This document shows, piece by piece, positions 1 through 11,900 of a stretch of 64,000 nucleotides of DNA. The stretch covers positions 1,240,001-1,304,000 of the forward strand of contig OX442315.1 of NCBI GenBank assembly GCA_949358305.1, written 5' to 3'. This DNA comes from Strigamia acuminata (lineage: Eukaryota > Arthropoda > Chilopoda > Geophilomorpha > Linotaeniidae). Made by a program: the position numbers and the translations under genes. The notes under the pieces are model-generated. The model did no database searches. It had not been told where the DNA came from and was given only the letters and a program-made list of their open reading frames with translations. The first letter of the stretch is position 1. Each line of letters begins with the position of its first letter.

Positions 1-305
1 CTCAGCGATCCTCGATCAATCCTAACTTGTAGTTGAAGTTGGCCTGACGGTGAGGTAGTTGCTGTGTTCTTGGTGTCGTTTGTGTAAGTTCTGACTTTAG
101 GCGGGAAACACAGCCTTTTATGCAGTGGGGTGAAGGGCCGGCGATCAACCAATGGGGGCTGACCATCAGCCGCTTCCTCCCCCTCGGGGCACACACCTGC
201 CATGGGGAGGTGGAGCCAACTCGGGGGGGAACGACTCTTCAATCACAGTGACTCAGAGGACAAGCATCCGCCCTGGGGGGACACTTATCCAACTGGGTCA
301 CCACA
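1..305 (-). mobile_element. Truncated LTR of the C/E element family
   Basis: The first 305 bases match the last part of the LTR found complete at 8064-8881 and 13543-14360. The block starting CTCAGCGATCCTCGATCAAT is shared and both end in GGTCACCACA or GCTCACCACA. Similarity stops at 305, where copia A coding sequence begins, so this LTR lies inside copia A. The rest of the insertion is off the left edge, so I cannot tell a solo LTR from a full element. It is diverged from the C LTRs (substitutions and a small indel around 105-190), so it is a separate insertion. The strand follows the ORF orientation of element C. Confidence 0.85.
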
Positions 306-1395
306 GGAGGAACTAGAAGGATTTTATACATCGCTTCAACAGACCATCGGACAATCAACGACAACCGTGTCTTCATTTGTTACATCATCGGGGGTGCAAG
401 ACATGGCTTGGTATGTGGACACTGGCGCCACCGACCACTTTACTTTCACCAAACACGGTTTCGTGAATTACAAGCCCCTTTCTAATTATTCAGTGCGATT
501 GGGTGAGGGTTCATCCAAAATTGACGGGGTGGGAGATATTAAATTGGAATCGAAAGATAAATCTCAAGGGCACCCATTCATATTAAAGAATGTGTTTTAC
601 GCACCAAATTTTACTAAAAATTTGATTTCCCTCGGTCGCACTGATGAGGCTGGGTATATAACCCGTGTTGGTGAAGGGAAAATGGTCATTTTCAAACAAC
701 GGATTACGGAACCAATACTGACAGCCATGCGTCAGTCGGACAGAATGTACAAGAGTTCTTGTCAGATTGCGGTTCCTTCTGTAAATGCAAGTGCAATTCC
801 GACGCATGCGGAAGCACCTGACATAAGTAATCCGGTTACTAACCAATTAAGTGTTACTGAAAATGTTGATATTGTTAACAATAGCGTTTTATCTAATTCT
901 AACTCGAGTGAATGCGTAACGCAGGCGAGCGAAATTACGAAGCCGTCTTACAGTGACGTGTTGAACATATCAAAAAGCATGAAGGGCAGTAAAACTACAA
1001 AGACTTTAACTGTTTCCGGAGCGACAGACGCGAGTGCGCTTCCGGCCAGCGGAATTAATGGGGTTCAGCCTAATGGGAAAGCGGATAAGGCATTAGATAT
1101 TAGTTATTGGCACGGCCGTATGGCACATTTACACACAAAGGGTATTGTTGACATGGAAAAGTCAACAGATATTTTTGGAGTGAAATTGTCTAATAAAGAC
1201 ATGGACCAGTGTGACGCGTGCATGAAAGCCAAGAAAACACGCGCTGGATTTCCTCCGATAGGACAGATTTTGACCAAAGGCATATTAGACCTTGTCCATA
1301 TGGACGTCTGGGGAGCGAGCCAAACTAAAACCCTTGGGGGTGGGAGTTATTTCCTACTTATAGTGGACGATTTTTCACGTTTTATGTGGATATAC
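306..1395 (+). pseudogene. Copia element A: protease and start of integrase (5' half, interrupted)
   Basis: This open frame belongs to a Ty1/copia polyprotein. It holds a canonical aspartic protease D-T-G-A at 418-429 in the context WYVDTGATDHF. A GAG-pre-integrase region with the H-H-C-C zinc finger follows (WHGRMAHLH near 1107, CDACMKAKK near 1210). The first catalytic Asp of integrase lies in HMDVWG (Asp codon 1303-1305). The true start lies left of the window, because the frame runs back into the inserted LTR at 1-305. The frame is cut at 1395 by insertion of copia B and resumes at 14955, so the gene is dead. Its sequence is clearly different from the B/D/F copia family: it has DTG rather than DCG and a different linker. 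Confidence 0.85.
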
Positions 1396-1944
1396 TGTTG
1401 GTTTAAGGAACCAAATGATGTGTGTGTCGATGTGATATAGAATCACATTATGATCTTTTGTTCTATTATATTCGTTTATTTATTCCAATATTTATTATAT
1501 TCAATTATGTATATCTTTTCCAAGTTTTTACATTATGTTATTGTGTTTATGCATGAGGTATCATGCAGGCCTTAATGCTTTGTTGAGCTTTACGGAATTT
1601 CTCAATTCCGTAACGCCAATTCACGACACCAGGTGTCGTTAGTGTTCTTATCACCTTCCAAGATGGCGGCGCCCATCATTTTGGCTCTCGCCTCTCGTTT
1701 TTCACTATGTAATTGCTTCATTTGTAAGTATTTTCGTTTAGTAAATATGTTTTTATGCTTTTAAGCATTAGTATTATCATTTCACGACATATAAGCACAT
1801 TTGCGCGGTTGTTTCATTCGTTTTCCGCTCCTGACGTCGCCCACACGTTCGCACGAGTAGTGCGACGCCTTTGCGACGTTTTCGCCACGTTACACTCGAA
1901 GTTTCGAGTGCTTTTTGGTCGTTTTCCTCTGCTACCGACCTACA
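1396..1944 (+). repeat. 5' LTR of copia B
   Basis: The boundaries come from the TATAC duplication and comparison with the 3' LTR. It contains a perfect palindrome GACACCAGGTGTC (about 1624-1638), a YY1-like CCAAGATGGCGGC (1658-1670) and a TATA-like CATATAAGC (1788-1796) about 150 bases before the LTR end, so this is probably where transcription starts. The last bases, CCTCTGCTACCGACCTACA, resemble part of the primer-site complement. Confidence 0.95.
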
Positions 1945-1946
1945 AT

Positions 1947-1965
1947 TGGTAGCAGAGGATGGTTT
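1947..1965 (+). other. Primer binding site, initiator tRNA-Met (copia B)
   Basis: TGGTAGCAGAGGATGGTTT starts two bases after the LTR end. It is the complement of the 3' end (including CCA) of metazoan initiator tRNA-Met, as known for animal copia-type elements. Confidence 0.92.
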
Positions 1966-2893
1966 TCATCCTTTGCACGCTATTTTTCCACTAACTATTG
2001 CCGAAAATTCCGCGAATTTCGCGAATTTCGCGGCAATTTTGTATTTTTAGGTTTCCGCGACGATTTTCGGCATTTTCCTCACGTTTCACGCTGTGAGACG
2101 ACCCCTGCATCCTCACAACGCCTTGGCGACGTTGTGCATCAGTTATTTTCATTAATTATCGCCGAAAATTCCGCGGGTTTCGCGAATTTTGCGGCGATTT
2201 TGTGTTTTTCAGATTTTCGACGTTACGGCGACGATTTTCGATTCGACGACGTCGAGTAGACGTTCACCATCGAGAAACGAGACGAATTCTCGCTGTGTCA
2301 CACCCCGGCGTGTGCACAGTATCGCCGAACTCGAAATTTCGACGATTTTCAAAGCTTTTATGCGAAGAGCCTCATTTAATGAGAAGAATTTGGATTTTCG
2401 AATCCAAATTGCGTTTTTCTCAGTTCTTCGAGAGAACTGTGCCGTGTTATCTGATTGCACGAGGCTGTGTGACAATCCACAGCGATTCATCTATTTCTCC
2501 TTCATTTCGTGAAACTCTGTTAAATTTAAGTGGGTATTTTGGAGAGGGATCCTTTAGCATCGACACTGCCCTACGGACAAGTCTGTCCAAGCGGTGTTCG
2601 TATTCTAGAGCAAGGCTGAGCCCTGCGCCACCTAGCACTCCCGCAGCCCCAGGTGGCTATAAAGGAAGCTAGGGGGACACTTGCTTTAGGTTCTCAGCCG
2701 ATTGTAGCATCGGCTCCCCTTCGGATGATATCCGCTTTGAACCACGAGGGAGGTGAATTTGTGATAAGTGCAACGACATTGTGTGAACAAACATTCGTAC
2801 ACACCTTTTGTGATTTAGTGAAGTGCTTCGATCGCCGTTATACCATTTCTCTGAGTCCGTGTGCTTTGCGTGGTGTGCCGAATCTTCGAAACG
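1966..2893 (+). other. Noncoding leader of copia B
   Basis: This is a leader of about 930 bases with no convincing conserved protein. It contains two similar blocks around 1990-2045 and 2160-2205 rich in GCGAATTTCGCG palindromes. A motif GCTGAGCCCTGCGCCACCTAG lies near 2615-2634. A 20-base hairpin, AGCCGAT-TGTAGC-ATCGGCT, lies at 2696-2715. The last two recur in D and F, so this region probably carries RNA signals such as packaging or dimerisation. That role is inference. Confidence 0.7.
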
Positions 2894-5800
2894 ATGCAAA
2901 AGACAACGGAAACGACGGTCAGCAGAATTCCCATCCTGTCTGTCGGGAATTACGAGCCCTGGCAGAGGGCGATGCGGATGCTTTTGAAATCCGAGGGCCT
3001 TTGGAGGCATGTAACGGAGGAGAAGGAGGCCGACCATCTCCTAACATTATCTGAAAAGGAAAAGGAACGTTACATGGTCAAAAAGGACAAAGCTCTCGGA
3101 CATATCTACATGTATGTCAGCGAACCGAAACGTTCAGCCCTGGACAATTGCGATACTCCTAAACAGGCATGGGACGTTCTGGCAAAAGCGTACGCGCCCA
3201 GTTCGCGGGCACGACGGGCAGCATTACGATCAGAATTCTTGACGTTGCATCTCGAACCTAATGAGGAAATGCAGGATTTCATTAATCGAGTTGATCATTT
3301 TGTTCGTCAATTGGCTGACATCAAAGAAGTCACGACAGATGATCATCACGCATATCAATACCTCAACCGACTACCGCCCGAATACGCACAAGCAACGTTT
3401 GCCATATATCACTGGCCTGATCAAGACTTTACACCGACTAAAGTTGCCGAACAATTGATTTCCGAATATCTACGGTTGAAACCGATGGGATTGCACAATG
3501 TACACTCATCTTCTGTGCATTCGTCTGTAAAAGGCCAACAATCCTGAAAGAATTCTCGTCCTCGTCGACCGTTATCGGAAATTAAATGTTTCAACTGCAA
3601 TGAGATGGGGCATTACGCCAACAAGTGCCCATTTCCTCCACGTGACAAGAGTAATCAGGCATCGGCTTCTTTCCAACGCTCTCGAAGCAAGAGCAAGAAG
3701 CGCAACAAAAACTCCGCGCCAAAACCGGATGATACGCGTCCGCGAGGTTGTTCTCGTCCAACACGAGAAGGGACATTCTTCGCCAGTGCCCCACAAGCCC
3801 CAGCGCGCCCAGTTGCACATTTCATGCAATCCAATGAATGGATTGTCGACTGTGGCGCGACGGACCACGTTTCATACGTTCGGGCTTGGTTTACGGATTT
3901 TGTGGACATCGTGCCTTTCGACATCGAGCTCGGACAAGGCAAGTCCAAGGTGACTGGAAAAGGAAATGTCCGACTGCTCACAAGAATAGATGACTGCAAT
4001 TGTATTGTGAATTTGAGGAATGTACTTTTTGCACTGAATTTGGAGGCCAATTTGATTTCGGTTTCCAAAATTGACAAAACACGTCATCACATACACTTTT
4101 ACAACGGTGAAGTCAACATCTATCAATCGGACATTCGGAGCTCTATTCTACGAGCAAAGGAGAAGGCAGGATTGTATTATGTGGACGGTTTATGTTCGAC
4201 TCCTTCTGTGTCTGCGGCGATTTCGACCCTAGTGTCGACGATAATTCCGACACCCGTTCAGCAAACGCCGGCGCTGACTTATGTCACCACAGAAGTGGAT
4301 TTTGAGAACATTCCAAAACAGAAAAAGGGGAAATCGAAACAAGGAGGCAACACGGATTTTCGAATAGAAATGCCGCCGATTCCGAAGCAAATTCAGAATC
4401 AAATTTCCAATCCGACCCAGTCTCTGCCTGATCCCCAATCCACGCCTATCCAACCAGATCCTCCTATCCAATCCTATTCCAACGTTCTCCAATCCATCCC
4501 GACAACGCCAGTTCCTAATGCTCCTCCTGCCACACCTCCCCGCAATAATCCTTCTACATCACCAAAGAAGGCAATTGCTAATCCTGCAACCGTAAAGGAT
4601 GCTACGGGTCTATGGCATAGCAGATTAGGGCATTTGCACACAAATGCAATGCGCCTGTTGGCAAACAACGAACAAGTATACGGAATGGAACCGGGAGAAG
4701 TAAAACAAGAACTCGCTTGCAATGACTGCCGTCTTGCAAAATCAATTAAGATTTCCCACAAACCGGACCTTCACCCGAGTACTACCAAAGCACTCGACCT
4801 CCTGCACATGGACGTGTGGGGCCCGGCTCCTGCAACATCTTTCGGTGGAGCTCGTTTTGTCCTAACAATTATAGATGACGCCACCAGATATACTTGGATC
4901 ACCCCATTGGCGCAGAAGTCCCAAGTCTTCGCATGCTTTAAGGACTTCGCCGCGAGAGTCGAACGGGTTGCGAATACAACAATCAAAGCCATTCGCACAG
5001 ACCGTGGCGGCGAGTTCATGTCAAATGAATTCGAGCGCTACTTGAAAGACAAAGGGATCCAAGGACAGCGAACGAACCCATCGAGCCCACAGATGAATGG
5101 AACGGCCGAACGCATTAACAGAACGATGGCAGACAACATCCGCGCGATTCATGAAGAAACCAAACTTCCGGCCGGTCTATGGGCAGAGCTTGCAGTAACC
5201 TTCGCTTATATCAAGAATAGAAGTCCTCATTCACGCTTGAAAAATCAAGTCCCATATGTACTATGGCGTGAACGAGCACTATCTTTACGACACTTACGAA
5301 AGATCGGATCTAAATGTTGGGTCCACTACACGGCGCCAGGCCGTAAAAAGCTTGAGCCACGCGCATGGGAAGGATACCTCGTTGGGTACGCGGTCGCGAC
5401 ACGTGGCTACAGGATTTGGAATCCCATCGACAATAAAGTCACCGAATCAGCCCACGTTCGCATAGACGAACATCAATCGTATCGCAAGTTTCTACGAAGC
5501 GTACCAAATGGCAACAACGAATCCTTCTATGAACCCAACAATGAACAACAAAGAGTGTCATTCAACGACACCGTCCAATATGCGGACTGGTCGATCAAAC
5601 CAGCATCAGACGATGAGCATTCGATATCCGAAGAAAAATCTGTATCCAAGTCGGCTTCTAAATCAAAGACGCCACCTATGCAGATCGTTCATATTCCCCC
5701 GCCAACTACACCGGAACGACAATTATTGGAACTTTGCGCATCGACATTGCCAACTCCAATTCGTCATTCCATATCACATCCGATCACTAACGAAGAAAAT

Positions 5801-7903
5801 GAAGAGGCCGCTGCAGGACCAATTGGGGACGACACCGACGATGACGCTGAGCAGATTGAAGAATTTGCGGTTCAACCGGACGAGGAAGAATTGCGACCGA
5901 ATCAGTCTGCACATGTGTCACCGGAAACGTCCAATGCCAGTTCCCCCGGCCTTTCACCACCGACTTCCCCAAATCGTTTCATCACGTTACGTAGGAAAGC
6001 CGGTCCGAATATTTTACAGCACACAATGCCAATCTTCGATCAGGGGCAAATGTCTCCATTGCCTCCTGGCGCAACACATGTTGCAGCTCCTTCTGCCGGC
6101 AAGACATCATTCTATTGGCGTTATGTCGGCGGAAACACAGTATTTCGTAGATGGATTCGCGAAGAACATCTACGCAAAGATCAACAGCCAGGTTCGATAG
6201 ATATCGACGTCTATTACTTTCCCGAACCCGGCCTCCGACTTCGATCTCGCAGAGACGTCGAAGAGTTCTGTGTTATGAACAATCTCCCTTACGACCCCGA
6301 GTTATTCTTTTTCGGCAACATGGAGCATACGCTACCGTTGATTCCTCCAGCTCGACATGCCGCTCACCTCTGTCGCACCGAACCGTCATCGTATGCGGAA
6401 ATTCCCAAATTCGACGACGCTCCAAAGTGGCGTGAAGCCATCGGTGAAGAGTTAGGAACTTTTAAGGAGCGGGAAATTTATGTCGAAGTGCCGAAACCGC
6501 CTAACACGACAATCTTGGGTTGTAAATGGATTTTTAAACTCAAATCAGACGCGACCGGCAAGATTACTCGATATCGTGCTCGACTTGTCGCCCAAGGCTT
6601 TCGCCAAACCTTCGGAATCGATTACGACGAAGTCTTTAGTCCAGTAGTAAATTTCGTCCTCATTCGTCTATTCTTTTGCCTTTTGGTAGTGCTACGAGGA
6701 TGGAAAGATGCACACCTCGACGTCAAATGTGCATACCTGTACGGGGACCTCGAGCACAAGGTCTACATGCGCATCCCGGCAGGTGCCACCTGTAATCACC
6801 CCGACAACGTTTGGTTACTCGTCAAATCTCTTTATGGACTCCACCAGTCAGGTCGACAATGGTATTTGAAACTGGACGAAGCACTTCGAGCTCTTGGATT
6901 CCGAAAAATGCCTGCTTGCAATTGCGTTTACATCTATGGCAATTGTGCAGTTATGCTAGTCTACGTCGATGATATTGTACTTTTCTATGCAGCCGACAGT
7001 GTTTTGGACCGGATTATTCGACTTATCACCTCGAAATTCGACATAGTCAACCTCGGCCCAATTACTAGACTGTTAGGCGTCGAGTTTATCCGCGAGATGG
7101 GACGCACTTACATCTCTCAACGTGCATACATCGCTAAACTCGTGCAGAAATACGGAACATCGACGAACCGACTTGTTAAGGTGCCAGTGACACCCGGGAC
7201 CACATTAGTTCGAGCATCGACAGAGGACCTGATCGATTTTCCCTACCGCTCACTCATCGGGTCACTGCTCTTTCTGGCATCACGAACGCGCCCCGACATC
7301 TTATTTTCCGTCATCTCGCTTTCTCAATTTAACACCTGCTACGATAACACCCACATCCGTGCCCTTCTGCAAGTTCTCCAATATGTAGCCAATACTTCAG
7401 ACTATTGCATCGAACTTTCCAACTGTGTATCGAGTCAGTTATGGGCTTATGTGGATGCCTCGTGGGCTAGCGACCTGGCGACATCTTTAAGTTTCGGCGG
7501 CTTCATAACATATATCGGGAATGTGCCAATTGGCTGGTCGTGTCGGAAACAATCGACTGTTGCGTGTTCAACTATGGAAGCCGAATTCCTCGCCCTAGTT
7601 GAATGCGTAAAGGAAACCTTTTGGCTCGATAACATCTTCACCGAATTCCCGGTCCTTAACCGTCTGTCTCGTCCGATTATTTACTCCGATGCCCTAGCCA
7701 GCATACAATTCACATCCAACGACGTGGAAAACTCGAAGACGAAGCATATCCGCGTCAAGTATCACTGGCTTAGGGAATGGTATACGGCAGGCTGTTTTGA
7801 TCTCCGAAAAGTGTCCAGCGAGCACAACGTCGCGGACATATTCACTAAGTGGCTCAGTTCAGAACGTCTTCAGTCGTTGATCTCTCGTGTGTTCCGACTT
7901 TAG
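2894..7903 (+). pseudogene. Copia B gag-pol polyprotein, single frame with one TGA
   Basis: One frame of 1669 codons plus stop. The start ATG at 2894 (MQKTT...) was chosen because D and F begin with equivalent MQKSG/MHKSG residues. Domains in order: UBN2/retrotran gag (about residues 10-215); CCHC zinc knuckle at 3587-3628 (CFNC-4-H-4-C); protease with D319-C320-G321-A322; GAG-pre-integrase zinc finger; integrase core (LLHMDVWG, IRTDRGGEF, NGTAERINR as the D, D and E positions); RT with YVDD at 6962-6973; RNase H (DASWASD, STMEAEF, SDALA) to the C-terminus FTKWLSSERLQ. A TGA at 3545-3547 sits just before the zinc knuckle where D has an Arg codon, so it looks like CGA to TGA decay. Everything downstream stays in frame. 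Confidence 0.93.
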
Positions 7904-8063
7904 AATTTATCGTGACATTCTTTGGTTATTTACCTGACTTCGAAGATCGCCAAGTTTCTGCGGGAATATTCGGGCCTACGTGGCGTTTTCAATAACAGTA
8001 CCCGGCTCGGCGATTCGACCTTATTGTTTATTTTCGATTATCTACTGTAATTCCAGTAACCGT

Positions 8064-8881
8064 TGTCGCGTCCTACTTGGTATAGGTTTAAATAGCGCTA
8101 ACGTGTAATACTTTACCTGTGATCAATTATGTAAATACCCAAATGAATACCAAATGTATGTAAATAAACAGGTAATTTATTCACCAGGCTTTATGCCTTT
8201 AAAATACACTCAGTAATAATTCTAGAGTCGACGTGGTCAGCGTCGAACAAAGGATTTCTCAAGATGGCGTCGTCGATTCCGCGTGGTCGGCGGAACAAAG
8301 GCGGCGTCTCGAGTTGTCGTTAATTCGTCACGGATTCGTCTTCACGGACGCGGTGGAATGCTCTTTCGAGTCTTCTATCCGTGCCTGTTGTCTAGGGTTT
8401 GTTTAGCGTCGCAGAGGCCTCGTCTAGGAACTTTGGGGTTCCCTACAAAGCACTCGGACACTTACTTCGGCGAATAATCGTCTGGGCGATTATTCTGGGT
8501 GATTTCACAAGGGCTATTCTCGTGCTTTCGCAGGAATAGCTCGCAAGTGACTTCGTGAGAGTTACAGTTTGCACTTTACTCAGCGATCCTCGATCAATCC
8601 TAACTTGTAGTTGAAGTTGGCCTGACGGTGAGGTAGTTGCTGTGTTCTTGGTGTCGTTTGTGTAAGTTCTGTCTTTTGGCGGGAATTTCTCCCTTTTATG
8701 GGTCAGTGTGAGGGGCCGGCGCAGCCAATGGGGGCTTGCCACCCGACACCTCACTCCCCTCGGGGCACACACCTGCTCAGAGAGAGGCGGAGCCAACACG
8801 AGAGGAATGACCCGTCTGTTGCAGTGAGTCAAAGGGCAAATATCCGCTTGGGGGGAATATTTATCCCTTTTGCTCACCACA
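8064..8881 (-). repeat. LTR of element C (3' LTR in element orientation)
   Basis: Starts TGTCGCGTCC and ends GCTCACCACA on the plus strand. It matches 13543-14360. It contains AAGATGGCGTC at 8261-8271, the YY1-like core shared with LTRs of other families here. Short open frames within it are the same in both LTR copies and are not considered genes. Confidence 0.93.
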
Positions 8882-8900
8882 CGTCCTTCCCCCAGCTTTG
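8882..8900 (-). other. Polypurine tract of element C
   Basis: Read on the minus strand, AAGCTGGGGGAAGGACG directly precedes the 3' LTR. Element E has GAGCTGGGAGGGGGACG at the same place, so the tract is conserved in the family and fixes the orientation. Confidence 0.75.
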
Positions 8901-8912
8901 AACACGGGGTGT

Positions 8913-11900
8913 TCACAAGCGATCCCTAACTCTCCTCCAGCTCTTAGCCCGTGGTAACGTATAATCAAAACTTAAGGCTGAAGCCGGGATGTGTGGTGTC
9001 GGGAATAATTGGTTTCCGTTGGAAATAGAACGTGGGTTCACTTGCTCACTCATGGAGAACCAAACATGTTTATTTTTTGGTTTGCATGTTGTTTCGGTCT
9101 GTGTACGCCTCCAATGAGTGAGGAATACAACGAGAGTTCCACTGTCGTTGTGGGTGGCCGATGTCTCTATGGCAATGGTCAGTACAAATGGGCTAGCCGT
9201 ATGAGTTGGAATTGACTTTGTTGTTCTCGGTACTCTGGGTTGTTGATCCTGTGAGTTCTGCGATGAGTCTTGTCGCTCCCGATTGTTAGTTGATGGTGAA
9301 GTTGTCGAGGGCTCAACTGCAAGTGGTAAAATGACACACCAGGGGCTGGTTGGCTGTTGGCTAGCTGATGTAATTGGCCAAGACAGTCCATCTCTGTCGT
9401 GTGTCAAACCATAGTGGATGTTGCTTGTCGAGGGGACAACTGGGCTCCACATGTCGCTCATTGATGGAGGTATGCTTATATCCTCTCGATTAACGGTGGT
9501 CCAAACAGCCATAGCTTGTTTTACATGGCAATCTTGGGCCAAGTCTGTATTGGACAAAGTGGCGACGGCGACTTTGGCGTTTTCCATTTCACGAAGAAAA
9601 GTCTTGAGTTTGTTACAATTGGGATTCTGCCGGCTGTTTGTATTATTGTCACGTTGCTGGTTAATGTTGATAGGGTTTATCTTCTCACAGACTTGTGGGC
9701 GAATATTTCTCGCCTGAACGATGACTGGGTCAATTGGGGTTAATCGACTGCCCCACTTCTCGTTTGATAACTCCACCAGATGTCGTTCATCATCTATTGG
9801 GGCTTCCGTCCTTGAATTTTCGATTGAGGGGGCTGTACCGGCATTGCTTTGTTTCTGGTGCTTGGCGCGGCCGGGCCCCACTGTGGTTGGTTCTTCATTT
9901 GCAATCTCTGTCGGCAGCGTTATTAAAGTCTTGATGCAGCGGTGAATGTGTTCTGATTTTGACTGAATTTCTAACCATGTCTTTGGGGAAACTTCTGGCA
10001 GAAATTGTGTCAGCCGATCCACATCCACAGGCTCTGATTTGTAGCTGTCTATTATTTGCAGCAGTTTGTAAGTATTGCCGCCCTGTCCAGCTCTGCTCGT
10101 GCCGGAACTGCCTCTTTGAACTGCCTGACTGGCAGCCGTATCCTTGGCTGCACTGAGCAGTTTGTGAATTTCTTTCCAAACATGGTCATTAGCTTCACAG
10201 TCCGTGAATGGAATATCCGTTTCCAAATTGTGAATTCTCTCAAGTATGTCGAAATTTTGTGCAATCAGGTTTTGATTCCACTTGCACCCATATCCATATG
10301 TCTTGCTCGGGATATTCTTTAATTTGCCATCAAAATCTTTGAATATTTGAAAGACAAATTGCGTGTCATTGTCTGATAATACTTTTTTCTTGAATTTGAA
10401 TCTCAGTGCTGCATCGAATAAATTCTCTGTGATCTCCACAGCAAAGCGTTTAGCGAGGGCACAGATCTTAATCCGCCCAGTGGCAACATATTGGGGATAT
10501 TGTCCAATGAGATAAGAAGTGTTTTTTCTCATCCTGTCTGGGTGGCTGGTCAGCGGGGGCTCGTGTAACAAACAGAGGATTTGTTTCTTCAGAGTTGACT
10601 GCACTGCTATCATTCTAGTGTTGTCTGGCTCACTCCAATTGTCTTTGAAGTTTGGACACAGTTTGTCTTGCTCACAATCTGTTTTTAATGCTCCTTTCTC
10701 CATTTTTGGCTTTTCTTGATTTTCTTCCAAAATTATTGTTGCTTTCTTTATCTCTTCCCCTCCCAAGATGTCTTCGTCCAACTGATTCGCTCTCTTGAGC
10801 TCTGAGAAGGAGCGGTTAGCAACAAACTCTTTATTGTGGCACTTCGTAGTGAGATCGGGCGGTCGGCGCTTCATTGCAAATGGTTCACAATTGGCCGCTT
10901 GACTCTGCGCCGGTCGGTTCCTTTTTTCTCTTGTCTTTTTTCGTTTCTCTTTTTGGTTTTTCTTTCTGATGGGTTTAGTAACTTGAGGAGTTTGTAACGT
11001 CCCAACTGGAGGTGGTTGAGCCCTTTTTTCTAGCTGTTTTTGTTTCACCGTTGCTCTGGTTTTTATCGGGCTGCGTGAAGAGGCCCTAATTTGACAGTCA
11101 ACTTTGGGATTATGCAACGTGCTTGATTGGTTAGGCTCCTGAATGCAGTCTTTTATTTTTTTGCTTTCATTTAGACAGGGGGTGCCTTTATATTTGTTCA
11201 TTGGAGGTAACAATCGATTCCATTGTCTGTCTTCTCGCTCGGGATGATGTTCGTCGCATTTCTGTTTGGCACAGTGAGGATGATGTGTTTTATCATTTTC
11301 AGAAGTGCTTTCTTCTGCTTCCTCCCTCTCCGAAATCGCTTGCTCCGGTTGGGCTGGAGTTACGTCGGGCTGTTTTTGTTGGACAGTTTCCTGATGAGGA
11401 CTTGATTGGTCATCTTGCAAAAGCTCTGGTTTGTCATTCATATTTTCCGGCAACAAATCTTGGTTATTGTGAAATAATTGACATCGAATTCCTTTGCATT
11501 TCTTTTGAATGTCATGTTTGTTTTCATAAAACTTGTTATGCGTGGGATGCAACGGAATTAAGGTGATTAATGGTGACTGAGACCGTTCTTGTTGTTTATT
11601 TTCCTTCTTGTGGCGAACTTTATTGTCATTATTTTCAGAGTGGTGACAATGATGTAGTCGTCCGCCTTGTGGCCAATTTGGCTGATTTTTCGAATTGTTT
11701 GGCGGCTTTTTATTGTTCCATTGCTTGTGACAATGCTTCTTTCTTTGCTTCAGCGCTTCTTCCCTTCCCTTTCGGTTTATACCGATACATTCTCGTTCAT
11801 CTGTTGTGCGACTCGCGTCAATTTGTATTTGCTGATCCACGATATCATCCAAACTGGTTGAATAAGTGTCAGTGTTCGAGATGTTCGTACGTCGACGTGC

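Noticed and set aside
202-305. N-terminal extension of the copia A frame from 202
   Set aside because: These codons lie inside the inserted C-family LTR and are not part of copia A.
8283-8916. Short ORFs in the C LTRs (also at 13762-14392)
   Set aside because: They appear identically in both LTRs and not as conserved frames in the diverged LTRs of E or at 1-305, so there is no sign of coding selection.
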